The notes below the pieces were generated by a model. It did not search any database. It had not been told where the DNA came from and worked only from the letters and a program-made list of their open reading frames with translations. A stretch of DNA of 64,000 nt, taken from the NCBI GenBank assembly GCA_949987565.1, contig OX465111.1, positions 18,479,789 to 18,543,788 on the forward strand. The letters are read 5' to 3'. The first letter of the stretch is position 1, and the number at the start of each line of letters is the position of its first letter. The position numbers were made by a program, and so were the translations under genes. Source of the stretch: Luidia sarsii. Lineage: Eukaryota; Echinodermata; Asteroidea; Paxillosida; Luidiidae. Shown piece by piece: positions 20,601 through 35,600 of the stretch.

Positions 20601-23600
20601 CCATAAGTAGATTGACTGATTAGAATGCTGCCCAGGCTTTAGTGATAAATTTCAGATTGCTCGCATTACCTCCCAGCCCCTGGGAAATTACTCTCTTTGA
20701 AAAGGTGTTCAGTTTTTCACTTGGGGCAGAGGCTTTCAGCTCACAATGGGAGTAGACATTTATGCTCGTTAATATCACATTTCCGTTAATCCTAGTGTCC
20801 AGACCTTTTCTCCCAATGTAATAGTCTTAAAGCTAAAAGCAAAATATCCGGTTTTTTTTTACAAAACAAACTGATCAGAAACATTCTGAAGTGTACTATA
20901 CAAATGCTCGTTTACATTTCAAGAAGTTTGAAATCCCATATTATTCGCAAACAATGACCCCCTCTTTAGACTTTGCTATTGCAAATTATACACTAATACA
21001 GAATTATAATCCCATGTTTCAAATCAATTGAAATATCAAAGACAGTGTGTGCAATATACGAGGGGAGCCTCAAATTGTTTTGACACGAGAAGAAGATTGA
21101 TCAACAGGATCAAAGTCCTGTTCAGTCTCTGGTCAAAGTCTGTTTCAATGTATTTTGCCAACAAAAAATTGTATTTGGATTTCTTTCTTCAGATATACAG
21201 TATCATACATACTGTATGTATTGTATAGGCCTAGTTAAAACAAAATATTTTGTAGTAAACAGGGTAATTGTAAATTGTAAATGTAAATTTACAATTGTAA
21301 ATTGTAAATGTACAGCATGTGTACAGTGTGTATATTATGTACATGTATGATTATGATATGGGATACAAATAAATAATATCCATCCCAAACACAAAGCTGC
21401 TCAAATTAAGCACTCTTGCATTACCGATGCATAAACTGTACACTTTTGTGCAGTGAGCCCTAAGGGCATGAACCACAGAATGGTCAGCGAAGATATGTAA
21501 ATGCAATAAGTATCCGTTCCTATCTTCTTACAGTTCATTCTATACTTCTATTGCCTTCATACATTCATATTAGTTTCAGCTCTAATGAGTATGTGAGGAT
21601 GGATTCAATAACCAATGTACCCGGGCATTCCTCCCAAGTCCAAACCCGCTTCCTTTACATTTTTGGGTTGTAAGGCAATAAGAGAAATGATCCCTTCTTG
21701 GATGGCCTCCAAGTTTGACACACATTCCATTGAACTATTCTTTTATTCAAAATGCAAAGAAGCCAGAGGGAAAAAAAAAATCCCATCCGGACCCGGCTAC
21801 ACTTTGTCATCATTTAGCAAAAAAAAAATTGCAGACAGGATGTTTTCCTTGGCAGGGGAAGCCCTTGTGGCCACAAACATCTCAGGTTTGGGCCACGGGG
21901 GAATCAAGATCTTCCTAAGTGGCAATCTCCCTGACCCTCAGCCATTGGAAATGCTAATGAATGCCACTGCCAATTTGTAGATTCGGCTAATCTGTGCCCC
22001 AGTATTATACTACAGAAACAAGGCTTGGCAATGTGTGTGTACAGTCGGCCAGATGACAATTTCCCTATTGTAATTTTTCAAGAGGATTCACCGTTAGGGG
22101 TCAGTTCACTCAGTTGTCAGTCAGTTATTATGGTGACCATTATGGAATGGGAAAGAAAATTCATGCACACTGTACCAGTATTGCAAAGAATGCAGTAACA
22201 TGAAAGTGGGGTCACTCAAAGAGATTCAGACACATTTACTTGAATCCTCCATGCTTGAATCAACTCCCTCTACATGTCTATTCAGTAATCACTGTAGAGA
22301 CACATGCATCAACATGTATACAGTACGGTATAGAAAGGTCAATAACAGTATCAGTTGTTGCAAGGGTTAAATGTCCTGAGTACAAGTTTACAATAACAAT
22401 ACCTTTTACAATAACAATACATACGGTGAGGAAATACATACATATGTACAGCTGAACAGATAGAGAGACACTTTTTAGTTTGTTTTTCTTTCTTTTTTAA
22501 CCAATGAATTGTTTCACACATTGGAAATTTTTGGAAGTGCACAAGACAATGGACAGACTGCATTTCCTTGGTCAGGTTTGCTTTTAAGTAGATTTATAAT
22601 TTGAATTGCAAGTTAAATTTGCACTAGCAGTACTTTTTTGTACACATAAGTACACTGTATGCCATACAGTATGTACAGTGTTGCATAGTTAGTACATGTA
22701 AACAAAGAAAAGATGTCTTTTGAAGCAGGAAAATATTATCTTGACAGACAAATGTTCTGTAAGAAGATGCTTTATTCTTGAATAACTTATCAGGAAATGT
22801 TGACCTTATGTTGCAAGAAGAACTGAAATTGAATACAATAGTCTACACTCTACAGTGTCAGTGAGTGCTGTCATGGGCAGCCCTGACACAGGAAAACTGA
22901 AATTTGTTCATTGCTATTCCTATTGACTGTTTCAGTTTCACATATGCATCCACACAGTGTGTTAGAGTTCACATGTACCGCTCCGTAAAAGATGCAATCT
23001 TGAATCAAGCATCTGTATACTGTACATGAACATACATGCAAGTGATGCAGCATACAAAATAATAAAGTAAAACCAAAGTTTGAGTAATTTAAGATTCTGC
23101 TATAGGATCCTGCTGAGCTTGAAAAGTTGAAATGTCAGGGTGTCTTACAGTGTACAAGGTTATTGTAGTCAACAAGATGTGTGCAACACAATTTGTGTAA
23201 CCAACTATTCCACAGTGTACATGTGAAGGTAAAGGGTTTATAAGAAATCTAACAGAACATTCTCCTTTGAGGTTTATTTTCTTTTCTTATGAACTAAGGT
23301 CTTTACCATATCTTGAATCACAAATTTCCTGTGCGCTGGTAAGTAACATAATTATAGGCTTTTCTTCACAGTGAAATGAATGAGGCCCATTTTGCATTGA
23401 AGCTCTGACATTATAGACCTTTTTTTTTTACTTGTTCCATTGGGGAAAAGGCAATTCAATATTCCTTCATGTGACTCTGGGTGATCATGGCTTCCCAGTA
23501 GACTATTTGCAAGATTACGGCTGCAGCATAATCCCCATTGCTCCACTAAGGTAAAGAGGGGTAAAGGCGGTGTTTGAACGTGTATGTGTGTTGTGTACAT

Positions 23601-26600
23601 TAAATAGCATGTGAGACAACATGGAGAATATTTGGCATGTACTGTATAATGTATGTACAGTGTATGCAATGTATGCACTATCCAAAAACCTGCATCATCC
23701 TGTCTGACTTTGTCAGTCAGTAATGATAATGATGATGATGATGATGAAACTCTATCGGCCAGGCGGGTGTTCCTGTGCGGCAGTGCATCCCAAGTGTTCA
23801 ATCTTGAGATTGCCCAGAGTCTAAAAATGTACAGCAGGGATGGTGAAAGCATATCAGTGTAAAACAGAGTAGATGAGTAAGTGCTCTGTCCATCATGTCC
23901 AAGCCCGCACAAATTCTAATGATGTATGCCGCATTAAGAGTGCACAAAATAATTCCAATTATGCAGCAACTGCGATACATTACAAACAGAATACTGTACA
24001 TAGGTAAGAAGGTTTTTCCCTCTTGCTTGTAATGTACTTACACAAATTCTACATACATGTACCTTACCCATATTTCCTTTTCTGTCTACATGCATTTCAA
24101 ACTTGGCCCTGAGCATTTTAAAAGCTTATTTATATGTAAATTCCTCAAATATCCCAACAGGAGTAATGCACATTCACTGTGGCATATTACACGTAGAAGG
24201 GCAGAAGAACTAGCGAGTTCATCCATGGTACATGTAGTGCCCCCAATCCGAGGTTCTTACCCTTTGAACTTGCAAATGTTGGCTGCATAAATGGAAGGGC
24301 AATGACCAGCTGCACTGGCCAATGTGATAGGATTGATTCAGTTCTTTACTTTATAAGCTCCTAAAAAATGTCAAAATATAAGAAGTAACCCTATTGTATC
24401 AGGTTCATTTGTGCAACAATGAACTGCATTTTATGTTAACTAGTATCTATTGTCAAGACCAACATGATTGTTTTTCAACAGGTAGTCAATCGAACAATTA
24501 TGTGATAAGGTAATCAAATGTAATGTTAACTAGTAAACCACCCAGTGATTTTTCATGTTCATATTTATGTGTTTTGTCTCGAAAGGAAAAGGTTATCTCT
24601 TTCCATTGAAAATTATGTTCATGTTGTATTTTATAATACTGCAATGTACAAAGTGCTTACATTTCCTATTGTAGAGTGAACAAAACTACATGTATGTACA
24701 GGTAGTATTGAGTCCCAGGATAAATCATGGATAACTTCCGTAATTAGATTTGTTGTCAATCATACATTCATCGATCTGTGAAATTTAACTCTTATGCCAA
24801 CAAGTCCTTTAATTTCTCTATTTGTTTCATTTGTGTCGTTTGATGCAGGCAAATTTTGGATACGCATTATGGACTGAAGCGGTGGCAAATTGGAGAGATT
24901 GCATCCAAGATCGGGCAGTTGTATTACCACTATTAGTAAGTACATGTACTCTACAAAAACCTGTGGCTTTTTGAGTCCTGTTTGAATCAGTGTGATGCCC
25001 CGGGTTCTCGGGTTCACTCCAGGTAGGTTTTTTTTGTTTACCGGTAGTCTCCAATCTCATCCGTGTCTGTGTAAAATGAACCATAGACACACATCAGCGG
25101 TTTCCCCCGCCTTGAAATGTAAGGGACTATTTACATGTATCTGTACTGTTGTAGGTTTTCCTTGAACAAATTGTAGGTTCTACAAATTGTAGTTGTTGCA
25201 AATTGTAGGTTTTCCTTGAACTGCCATACCAATTAAAGAGAGATGAACAAGTTACATGTACATGTACATGTACCTGCTTGTCTGTCCACTTTCCTTACTT
25301 GATTAATGAAAACAACTGGATTAGTCTGCTGCCACCAAGAGACTTAAAGGGTCTCTTATCTTTGTACTAATGTACAATCCATGTACAGTATATGTATCAT
25401 AGATATAATATGATGTTTACATACATCTTTGTATACTGTACAATACATGTACTACACACTACGTACATGTACTGTACATGTGTATCATAGTCTTGTAATA
25501 TGATGTTTGCATATAAATGTAATTCGGTGAGGTTTTTGCCCTACTTGATATACATACATGTAATAAGCACTGAGTGCTCAGTGCTTTGCCCTATTGCCTG
25601 TTGAAACAAATACAGGCAGCTTTGGCAAAGCTCTAAGCACACAGTGCTTATTATGTCAAGTAGAACAAACCCTCCTTGAATGTATACGTGTACATATACA
25701 TGCACATTGTATGTTGTAGAAACACTTGAATTTGAATTACAATACACATAGAGATATTTTGCACAATTTGTGAAATTGGTTTAAGATACTATACGTTTAC
25801 ATACATGAACATGTGCAGTGACCAAAGATGATAATTTGATTACATTGAACATAAATCGTTATCATTTTGTTTATCTATAACAGTCACTTTTCAGTTTTTC
25901 TTCTGTTAAAGGTGGCAAATTTGCCAGTCGTGTACGGTGTACGTGTCAAAATGTTTTCACAAAATTCTAAATTGGTGATAATTTGATTTTGAAGCACGCT
26001 TTTTAGAGAAACATCATGAGCCACTAAGGGGGTAACTCATCTGAAAGAAAATGCTGTCACTGTTCATTACATGAGGCTTCTTCCTTTCTAGCTCGGGGCC
26101 TGTCGCAAGAATAACATCTCCCCTCCCTGGGCTTGCTGCAATCCCTCCCATTATTCACTCAGCGTCTACCAAGGGAATACTTGTTGATGTAGGAAGTATC
26201 CTGTAGGCTAGCTGTGCACCACGCACACCTCTCCGTATACCTGGAGACACCACTGCAGTGCTATCTAATCCAATGATCGGGGCGGTGCGATTCAATTTAC
26301 CTGTAACTTGTAACAGGTTAAAAGACGGTCAGCCCGAAATGTGCAATGGAAATTAATTGCATTACAGTACATTGTAGGTGAGCTGGTGTGTGTACTCACT
26401 TGAAGCTCAAGTAAATACGCATGGCCACTTGACAGTCTGTGTTTGAGCATGGTAGTAACTTATTGAAGAAGCCAGGGGTGGGGAAGGTTGTATTATGCCA
26501 GAGTATTGTTACATGAAGGGTTCCCAATACTTCCCCAACCAGTAATCCACATTGTACAGGTACAGGTTTGGCATACCATCATGTCCCTTTATGTATTCAT

Positions 26601-29600
26601 GCCAACATTGTCAAGTTACCTTTAGCTGTGCAATGCTGCAGTTCTCCTTTATAGAAAGGTGGCCATGCAGTATGGTTTGTTAAATCATCCATGTTAGCGT
26701 AGCCGTAGTGCAATGTTATGCCACTCCCAACTGTTATTGTGAATTTATGATACCTCAGGCAGTCAGGCTGTGCTGTAACCATGTGCATCATGTACACATT
26801 TACATACAGCACATGTACGTGGACACATGTACTGTACATGTACATGTACATACATGTACTTGCTGTTGTGCATTGTGTACATGTACATGTACGTGTACTG
26901 TATGTATGTCATGAACTGCACTGTGTTCCTGCGCATTGCATGCTCTGATGTTTGATAAGTCTGCAGAGTTTTGCATTCTGTAAGTTGACAGAAACATGTA
27001 CATGTACAAGTGTAGCTATACAGGTAAACATACATTGTACACATATGCATACATGTACACTGTACAGTGTACTGTACATTTTGCATAATTTATAATGCAG
27101 ATTTTCCAAAGCATACAAAACACTGATAGCAAAATAACATTAGCAGCAATACATTTGGCAGAAACACATTAACAAATTTGCTCTAAACAAATAGGCCTAG
27201 CCGGTAGATGGAATTTGAATTTTACGGATGTTTGAAGATCTACCGGTATGTTTACTAGTATGAAGTAGTGGTACATGTTCGCCATGCAAAAACATACATT
27301 GTACAAGTATGCTTTACACTGAATGGGTTGCTGTTGGCGTTACTCATTCTTTTCTATCCCGAAAGGAAAGAAGGCACTGAGTTGTGAGATATCAAAGAGC
27401 TACCAATGGTACATGTACACTGACCACTGTACATGTATGTATTGCCAAACTTGTGGCTGCAGTACACTCCGCTCATCCATTTTGATTTATTGCAATCATT
27501 GCCTGCTGAATTTGTATGAAAGTGACATTGAATGTACCGGTATGTACCACCAAGTTCATGAAGTTCTAGGTTTAATTGAGGTACAGTACATGTAAGACAT
27601 TCACAGTGTGTACTCAAAATAATGTACTGGTACACTGTATACATGTACAAAATTGATCAAGGAAAGGTACATGTTCATGTCCAGTCAATACTGTGTTCTG
27701 TATTTGTGCAGCATAATTGTTATTGCATAATTAATGTACATGTACATGTATACATGTACATGTACAGTGTACATATGCATGTAATTTGAGGAAAAGAGTC
27801 TTAATTTTTGCTTCAGGATTAGCACATGTTTTGTTGTCATACTGTACATGTACCCCGGTAGTTACAACCTTGGTAGATGTACATGTACAATGATGATGCA
27901 CATTACACTGTATGTGCACTGTAAGGCGTAGCACTACATGTACACTGTACGTGTACATGTACATTAATTAATTAATGTACCGTACAGTATGTGTTCACCT
28001 GGGTATAATTCCACGTTGTATGCAAACCATACACGCATACAGTACTGAAGGTACTAATGTGTAAATCACCACACTCTTGTACACGTGGCATGTGAAGATC
28101 ATTTTTTCTGTGTGAAGCCACAGGTTTCTTCAGGCTGTTAGCGGTTAGTTTCAACCATTTAGTACCATGGGCATTTTTGGGGAAAATCCATGGAGTCATA
28201 ATGAAATAAATGAAATAAATCAGCCTTTCTGGTTTGCTGGGATATTTTACATTCCATGGGCCACATGTTTCACCAACTGCTCCACCACTCCACCATTATT
28301 GTCGGCTAGATGTAATCAAACACTGCAGTAGTTAATGTGCTTTGACAACATAATTCAGCATCGTGGCTTTATCATTGTAAGGGATAAGGATCGCTGACTG
28401 GCCACCAATTTGATATTCATCTTTTCCTGTGCAGAAGAAACCAAAGACCAAGGTAGAAGTTAAAGAGGCTCCATCATTTTCCCCCTTAGAGGAATTCTTC
28501 ATCAAATCCTGTCTTCTTTCATCGCATCATTTTCCCTTGAGTTAGGGATTTCATTTGAACAAATATTGGAGCGGGAGCTTGCTTTGGCATCACACCATGG
28601 GAACCAGACGATCAATTTCATAGAGTTGCTTTTAAGCGTCAAAATCTGCTAAGCGTGAAAAGTCTTCCCTTTGAAAACAGGATTACAAACCAAATTGTGG
28701 GGTGATAACCATTGCTTTTGACTTGCATTCCACTATTCTTTACTTAGCATAAAACATGAGTGATTTTATTGGTTAAGCGGCCCTGGTTGTGAACAGGGGT
28801 ATTTGAAGGAAGTAAGAATTGCATTCTCTTGGGAAATAGATACGCACATGCACACAGGATGACAAATTTTCTGTCTTCTCATAATGACATTATTTGCTTA
28901 GCTATTTACATGTATGTGTTACAGGTTAATGGTAGGCCCGCAGGCCCTGCACTATGCAGAAGAATAAAACATGAGAAATCCTTCCACACCACCAGGTTGG
29001 GTTCATTTACAATCCCGGAATGACTTTACATGGTCCTTCATAAATATTTAGACTCTCACTGAATTTTTAAAGAAATTGTAATTACACCACCAGAAAGTAG
29101 CTTGCATTTAAATTACTGTTTTAAAACACCCTTTGTTTTCTCTATATTTTCCATTTTGTTGATATTCAACCGAAAGTGCAGTATCTTATTTGATAATGCA
29201 TGAAAATAACTCTTGTATGAAAATAGAACCATTCTTTTGGGAGATGGGCAATGTACGGTACTTGCACTCAAGCAACCTTCATGAAAGCTGTGTGGTTAAC
29301 TCAATCTGTGAAAAGTTGGAAAACAAGAGTCTACATGTACTAAGTAAATAGTAAAGTGATCTTCGCAATGCCCTGAAACAAGTTAATTATTGTGCGGTAA
29401 TACTACCCGAGTCACCACTAGCATGATGGATGGGAGGACTTGTATGGTGCCTTTGAATGACTCTCAGGACAGGACATTCTTAGAGAGAAATCGGCAATTT
29501 AACACACCAGACACTGGGATGAGATGAGTAATTTCCCTAGAGTGTTAGGCGCGAACAGGTCGCCAGCCTCACAAACAAGGCAGGCACATGTACAGTGTAG

Positions 29601-32600
29601 CGTGTAACGTAGTACCAGCGCAGCTTGTGCGTAGCCTTATCTAATAGACCCTCTGGATGGTAGTCTGTTTGGGTCACGTTTCTGTCGATGAAAAATCCCT
29701 TTTGGGGAGACGGAGTGATTTCACTGGATTGGATAAATAAAGTGGGCAGATCAAGAGAAGAATTTGAGCGTGGATTCAAGAGGGAAGCTGTTTGTTTGAA
29801 AGAAAATAATTTACCTTCTTGATGTGAACAGATTTCAATCTACCAAGTTTGCATGTGGACAGTTGAATAGCTACATGTACATGTACATGTACTTGTACAT
29901 CTTGCATCAAGCAAGTGTTCAAATGTGCCTTTCACATACAATTTTACATGAATGTCATTTCTATTGCTCCTGATCTAAATGATTGAAGCACTAGCGTTTG
30001 GATGTAACAGATGTGTGAAAATTGTAGAGACTTTATCACAGAGACCTTATCACAGACTGAAACTCACCTGTGATCCCCATTAAAATTAGTTATTCATTAA
30101 AAAGTTGGTCCTTGCATAATTCATTATGTATACTGAAGAATAACATTGAGTAATCTTGTCACTTGAGCATTTGGCATGCAAATGTTACATTATGACAAGC
30201 ATGGCACAGGTTCACCACATGGTACAGTGCACACATGATGTACATGTACAGTAATAGAATAGTGATTTTGCTAAGCAGAAAACAGGTCTACAGGTCTCTT
30301 TTGTCGATCTTGGTTCTTTTGTGGTGTTTCTGTTACTTATATTCATACACTTGATTATTATCATTTGTATAGGCACATACGTGTATTAATACATGTATAC
30401 ATTCACATTGGGCTCCCTCATGTACCCATGCTTACCACGTACAGTATGTTTGTACATTGCTTCAAGCTCAGTGAACTGCTGGTTCATTTGCGCTTCCAAT
30501 CGCTGTAATATGTCTGATACATGTATGTGACAGTGAAACAAATATGCAATGATGCCTTATGCCGCACACAGTATGGTACATGTGATACCAGTAATAATGA
30601 TGAAATCTTCTCACAATGTACTTTAGTATTAAATACCCCGTACGTACAAATGTTACAAAACGCTTACTGACTTAATTACCAAAATGCAAATATCACAATT
30701 AAGTTGGTCAGACCTTTTGATCCTAGCAGGACCTTTTTCATTCAACCTTTGGGAAAGGTCCTGCTAGGATTGAAACGCCAGGCCCTCCTAGTTTTCGTAA
30801 ATGTACTTTAATTTCCAAAGTACATGTACTGTACATTTTCAAAAGGAGAACTGGGAATGAGAAGATATTTCTGTAGCCTTATTTCTTGCTAGACAGTGTG
30901 ATGCAAACTCTTCTTTTTTGTGGCAATTGATTCATTAGACTGTCTTTCCTCTAATCCAATTTTTGGTTTGGGCCAAGCTAAGGTAGCAATTAAGACACCT
31001 CTGGACTGACCCAGAGAGCCGATAATCAATGCGAGCGGAAAGGAAAATAGAGGAGGGCGGGAGAGAGCCAAGATTGAAATGGAGGGCAGCTACCAGCAAT
31101 TGGCTGATGGTCAGAGTCAATACGTGAAGTGCTCATGGCGTGTAGATTGGCCAGCAAATTGCACCCAATGTGCCGATGCCGGAACGCCTCATGCTCCCAC
31201 TCCCTGATTGATAAATGGGTTGAAATTCCTCACATTGCGGTGAGGGGATGCAAGCTCTTTGCCTGACTCACTGATTGGGGAAGCTGTCTCTTCCAGTGGA
31301 ATTCAAATGTACTTCACTTCTTAGAGTGTAAAAGTTTCAGCCTGTTTATTTTTCCTTCAGACTTCACTGAATCTAGCAACTTTCTTGATTGTAGCAATTG
31401 TCTTTTTTCCTTTTTCATTGTTTTTATAGTCATGCTTGCATATAAAAGGGATTGTCTTGTACATACATGTACTGTACATACTAAGTCTTGCTGGATTTTA
31501 ATGATAAATGCTTTTTGTTGGGAGCAAGAGGCATGCCTTAGAAGGGCTCTTATGCCAACAGTCGATTTCAAGAAACTTAAAATGTTGCATACGCAACCTT
31601 TTGTTGCATAACTTACGCAACATTTTGCTGTCTTTGCTAAAATATTCCTGAAACAGTCCTAGTGGCACAAGACTTACACAACATTTAGTTGCGTTACTTA
31701 CGCAACTTTTCTAGAAATAGGCTGCTGGACAGTAAGCTAGTGCTACATGTGCATGTACATGTAGGAGATCTACATCGTAGTTTGTACAGAATCTACATGT
31801 ATGAGAAAATCTGTTCTTAACCCATGGCACCATGGTAATTTCTGTGCACTTTCCTGCATTCATCAGAATCCGATGCAGAGTTTCAGATTCTGATGTATAC
31901 AGCTCATTCAATTGGTGCTCAGTCAAACTACATATATACAGTGTATGTAGGTCAAACGCAAGTCCAGAATTGAAGCGACTCTTCTTATAACCGAGCCGTG
32001 ATACTTTTCTGACCACTGGATACAATGCATAGTGTTGCCCACTTGATGCAGAGTCATGTGGGAGAACGGCGGCCGGACAGTACCGGTAGATGTAACAAAA
32101 GCCAGGACCACCCGAGGGGTAACTTGACATCCTTTGTGCACCTCTTACTGCATGGCATCTGGTGATGTCCACGTGTAAAGTGTGCTCGGGGTCCCTCCCG
32201 GGATCGATCTCGAGGAGGGTCGAGATCAGGGAAAGCACCACTTTGCTGTCCATCAGGTGTACGGCCGTGCCGTCGGCAGGCAGTCTCTCTACTACGAGCT
32301 CCCGTTCTCGGCCAACAAAAAAACCACCCTCGACGGCCAGGGTAGAGATCGCAGCCATGCATAGTGATGCATACATCCTGGCTCCGTTGCCGGACCAGGC
32401 CTACATGTCTTTGCATCCCCTCTCTAGATTCGACTCTTGAGGAGTGCGGAGGGAACCGCTGTCTGCCCTCATTGATGCATCCCCCCCCCCACCCTCCCTC
32501 CCTCGCATTCTTCCAGACAACCCACTTCTTTAAGCATCCCAGCCGCCGAGGCTCTTGAAGCTGATGTGACGGGGCTGCATGTGGATGCACACCAGAACAT

Positions 32601-35600
32601 CGGCTGTCTCCGTCATGATGATTATTAAACATCCACTGTCTGCCGGCCAGATTGATTTCAAGAAAATGTTTAAGGGCTGGGCTTTAGAACCACTCTACTG
32701 ACCACAAACCACTCAATCTGTCATCTCACTCCCCTCCCGTTGACATCAACACCCCCATCACTAAAAAAAAAAAAAATCACTTTGAACTTATTCATTTCAC
32801 TCCCCCCATCAGGCCCCATCTGATAACATCACCCGCCTTAAGTTTCCATTTTAAGAATCTCTGAAGAGTCCCTTGTCCCTCAGAGTTTGAGAATTTTGAG
32901 TAAGAGTGTCTCAAGTAAACTATCAGCTGTCTTCGTGGAAGAGGATCCAGTGCCCAGTGGTAATGCAAGAGTGATGACAACAACAGTGCCACCCAAGGAT
33001 GCGAAGAATATAGATGCCATGTATAGCTCATGGGACATGCGATTTTAAACGCTGCCTTTCAAAACAAGCATTCTCTCCCAGTGTGGTTTGCCTTGAGCCG
33101 AAGTTCCTTTTCATGAGATTCATTTTGTCCCATCACAGAATCCACTCCACTTAAGCCACCACCTGGGGAACAAGACATGAGTGAAAAGGAAGCTTTGTTG
33201 GAAGTCACGATGGACGAAAGTTTGCTTGACAAACGGTGTAGGACATTCAAGAGGCTTGCAGCATTTTTCACTTTAAAGGGATGTACATGTACATGTATAG
33301 AAAATGGTTGATCATACAGCTTTTTATCAAAAGTCCTTTCTGTTTAATTTTTCAAGCAAGATTTAAGTTTGATATACAAAAATGTTGCAAACTGCTTACT
33401 GACTAAAAAATACCAAAATGCAAATCTTAAAATTTAGTGGGCCTGACGTTTCGATCCTAGCAGGACCTTTCTAAAAGATTTAAGTTTACTGGTAAATACA
33501 TGGACGTCTGGCCATGTGTTTGTTTCTGTTAGGGCAACATTTGACAAATTACTGTACAGTGTACACACTCAGACCATGGAGGAATAAGTAGAGCAGACCA
33601 AGGCATACAGCTGAGCACATTCCAGCTTCGCTGCCAATAAACTGTCACACTTTGAAAACTGTCAAACATTTTGCTCATACCCTATCCGAAAAAAAATCAA
33701 GGAGAAATGATGGTGAGTTGGTGACCCAAGACTAGTGCATGTGCGTGCGTGTACATGCACACATAGTAGTTCACTCAAGCACTTTACTTCTTCCATTTTG
33801 GAAGCAATTTCGTCTATTGGAATTCACAGCCCCACGGTTGGTTAAATCTTAATCCCCCAGCATCTTCGTCGTCAGCACGCCCACAAGGGCAGAGAAGAAT
33901 CTGCCGTTAATCACTGTCGACGTACACCAAGTGCACTGTCATTTGGGAGCCCCCTCTCTGTGGAGATTTGATTACACCACTTTGTCGCCTGGAATGTAAT
34001 TAAAGCGAGATTTGTCTGGCCATTCCCAGGCTGGCGCGGTTTATTTCCAAATGGGTTTGATGGAAGATTCACTCCTGGGTATGTTGGCAGGACCGATTAA
34101 GCATGACTTAAATGGGTTTTTTTCCATTTATTTACTTTGATAAACTACTTAGATTAAGGGTTGCGTAGTACTCTATTTTCATCTAAAAAGGCTGGGTGTT
34201 TTACTGTTGAGATTATAGCATACTATAAATCACTCATATGCCTGTGCAGTACATATCTACAATGCACATACATACTGTACATGTACCATACAATGCACAT
34301 TTAATGCCCTTTACCGAAACATCCCGATCATCTATTCCTGACCGACTTTATTCTCTGAAGAGTCGAGCAATTGTGCGTGCAGCATGGGTGCTCAATTAAT
34401 TGGATTTGAAAAATATTAATCAATTTTATCAGACACAACTTATCCTCTAATTGAAAAAGGAGTTTTTTAATTTGCTTGTTAGTCACTAGATTTTTTCAAG
34501 ATTTTCCAAATTGCATGTACCTCTCGCATGAACCAAAATTTTAGATTTTTATTCAATTTATACAACTTATGGAATGGGAAATTGGCATTTTTGTTTATTG
34601 AAACGTGACTTGTGCATGGTTTTTGTCAAATTTGTTCCAATATTGTTTATACTGTGGACAAATTCACAGAGTATAGTACATGGGTACACATGTATGTGTT
34701 TTCAAGCCATCAGAATTTACTTTAAGATTTTTTCGTAGTTTGGAAAAAAAAATGTCCTAAGCTGACTGATATTAACAAAATACAGTTTAGTTTACACTGA
34801 TGTATCTCAAATATTCAGAGAGCCTGATGTTTTGGTCCAAGCAGGACCTTTCTCAATGGCAGAAAATGTATAATTGGACTCCATATTTGCGAGTGTGTTG
34901 ATGGAAATCAATCGATTTATTTTACTATCCGTGTGACAGGGTGCTGTTTCCATCCTTGCCTCTCTGACGCTGTCCCCTACATCCATAAGATTTGCCAGTA
35001 GCACGAGGCAGACAGACACCCAGCCCGGTTTCTGCGCGTTAATACAGTTTGGTCGAAGTAAAGACTCGCGCACTGACTCGGTCATCAGTCCGGGAGGGAG
35101 ACCTGTCACTGGAGTAATTGCACGTTCCAAAATAAATGAAGATTGATTGGCCATTTTTTTCTCTTCCCATGTTGACTTATGGCTATTAAAAGCGCTACCA
35201 CTGCTGGACATTGGAGTTTTTTTCGGTAGATAACCTGGTAATTGGCTGGTTGACACAGGGAGCCGTATTTTCGTTTTATTCTGAAGCTACCGAACCTATG
35301 GTTCTGTCAGTTCATTATTGGCTACTTAGATGAATATTTGCACAGTGTTTATTTACATATATCAACCAAAATTCAATCCACAAAAGTGCCCTTATGCAAT
35401 TATCAAACGTCGCTGTGTTGTTTTTGCTGCTACTTTTGGTATAGGTGATTACCGTACTGCAATCTACATATCAGATGGAGAACAAACTTGAAAATGGTTG
35501 ATATTGATCAAGTAGGCTAATGAAAAGGAAACGTACTTAGTTTGCTGAGTATCCTGTCACAAGTGGAGATGAATCCCCCTGGGCCCAATTTCATGGAGTT

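Noticed and set aside
32054..32632. Second minus-strand frame overlapping the orphan segment
   Set aside because: Composition is poor (Gly/Trp-rich, no pattern); the frame ending at the GTAAGA donor is better supported.
34807..35256. 149-codon minus-strand frame in SCAI intron 3
   Set aside because: Its C-terminal part runs into a family B relic and no domain or splice context supports it.
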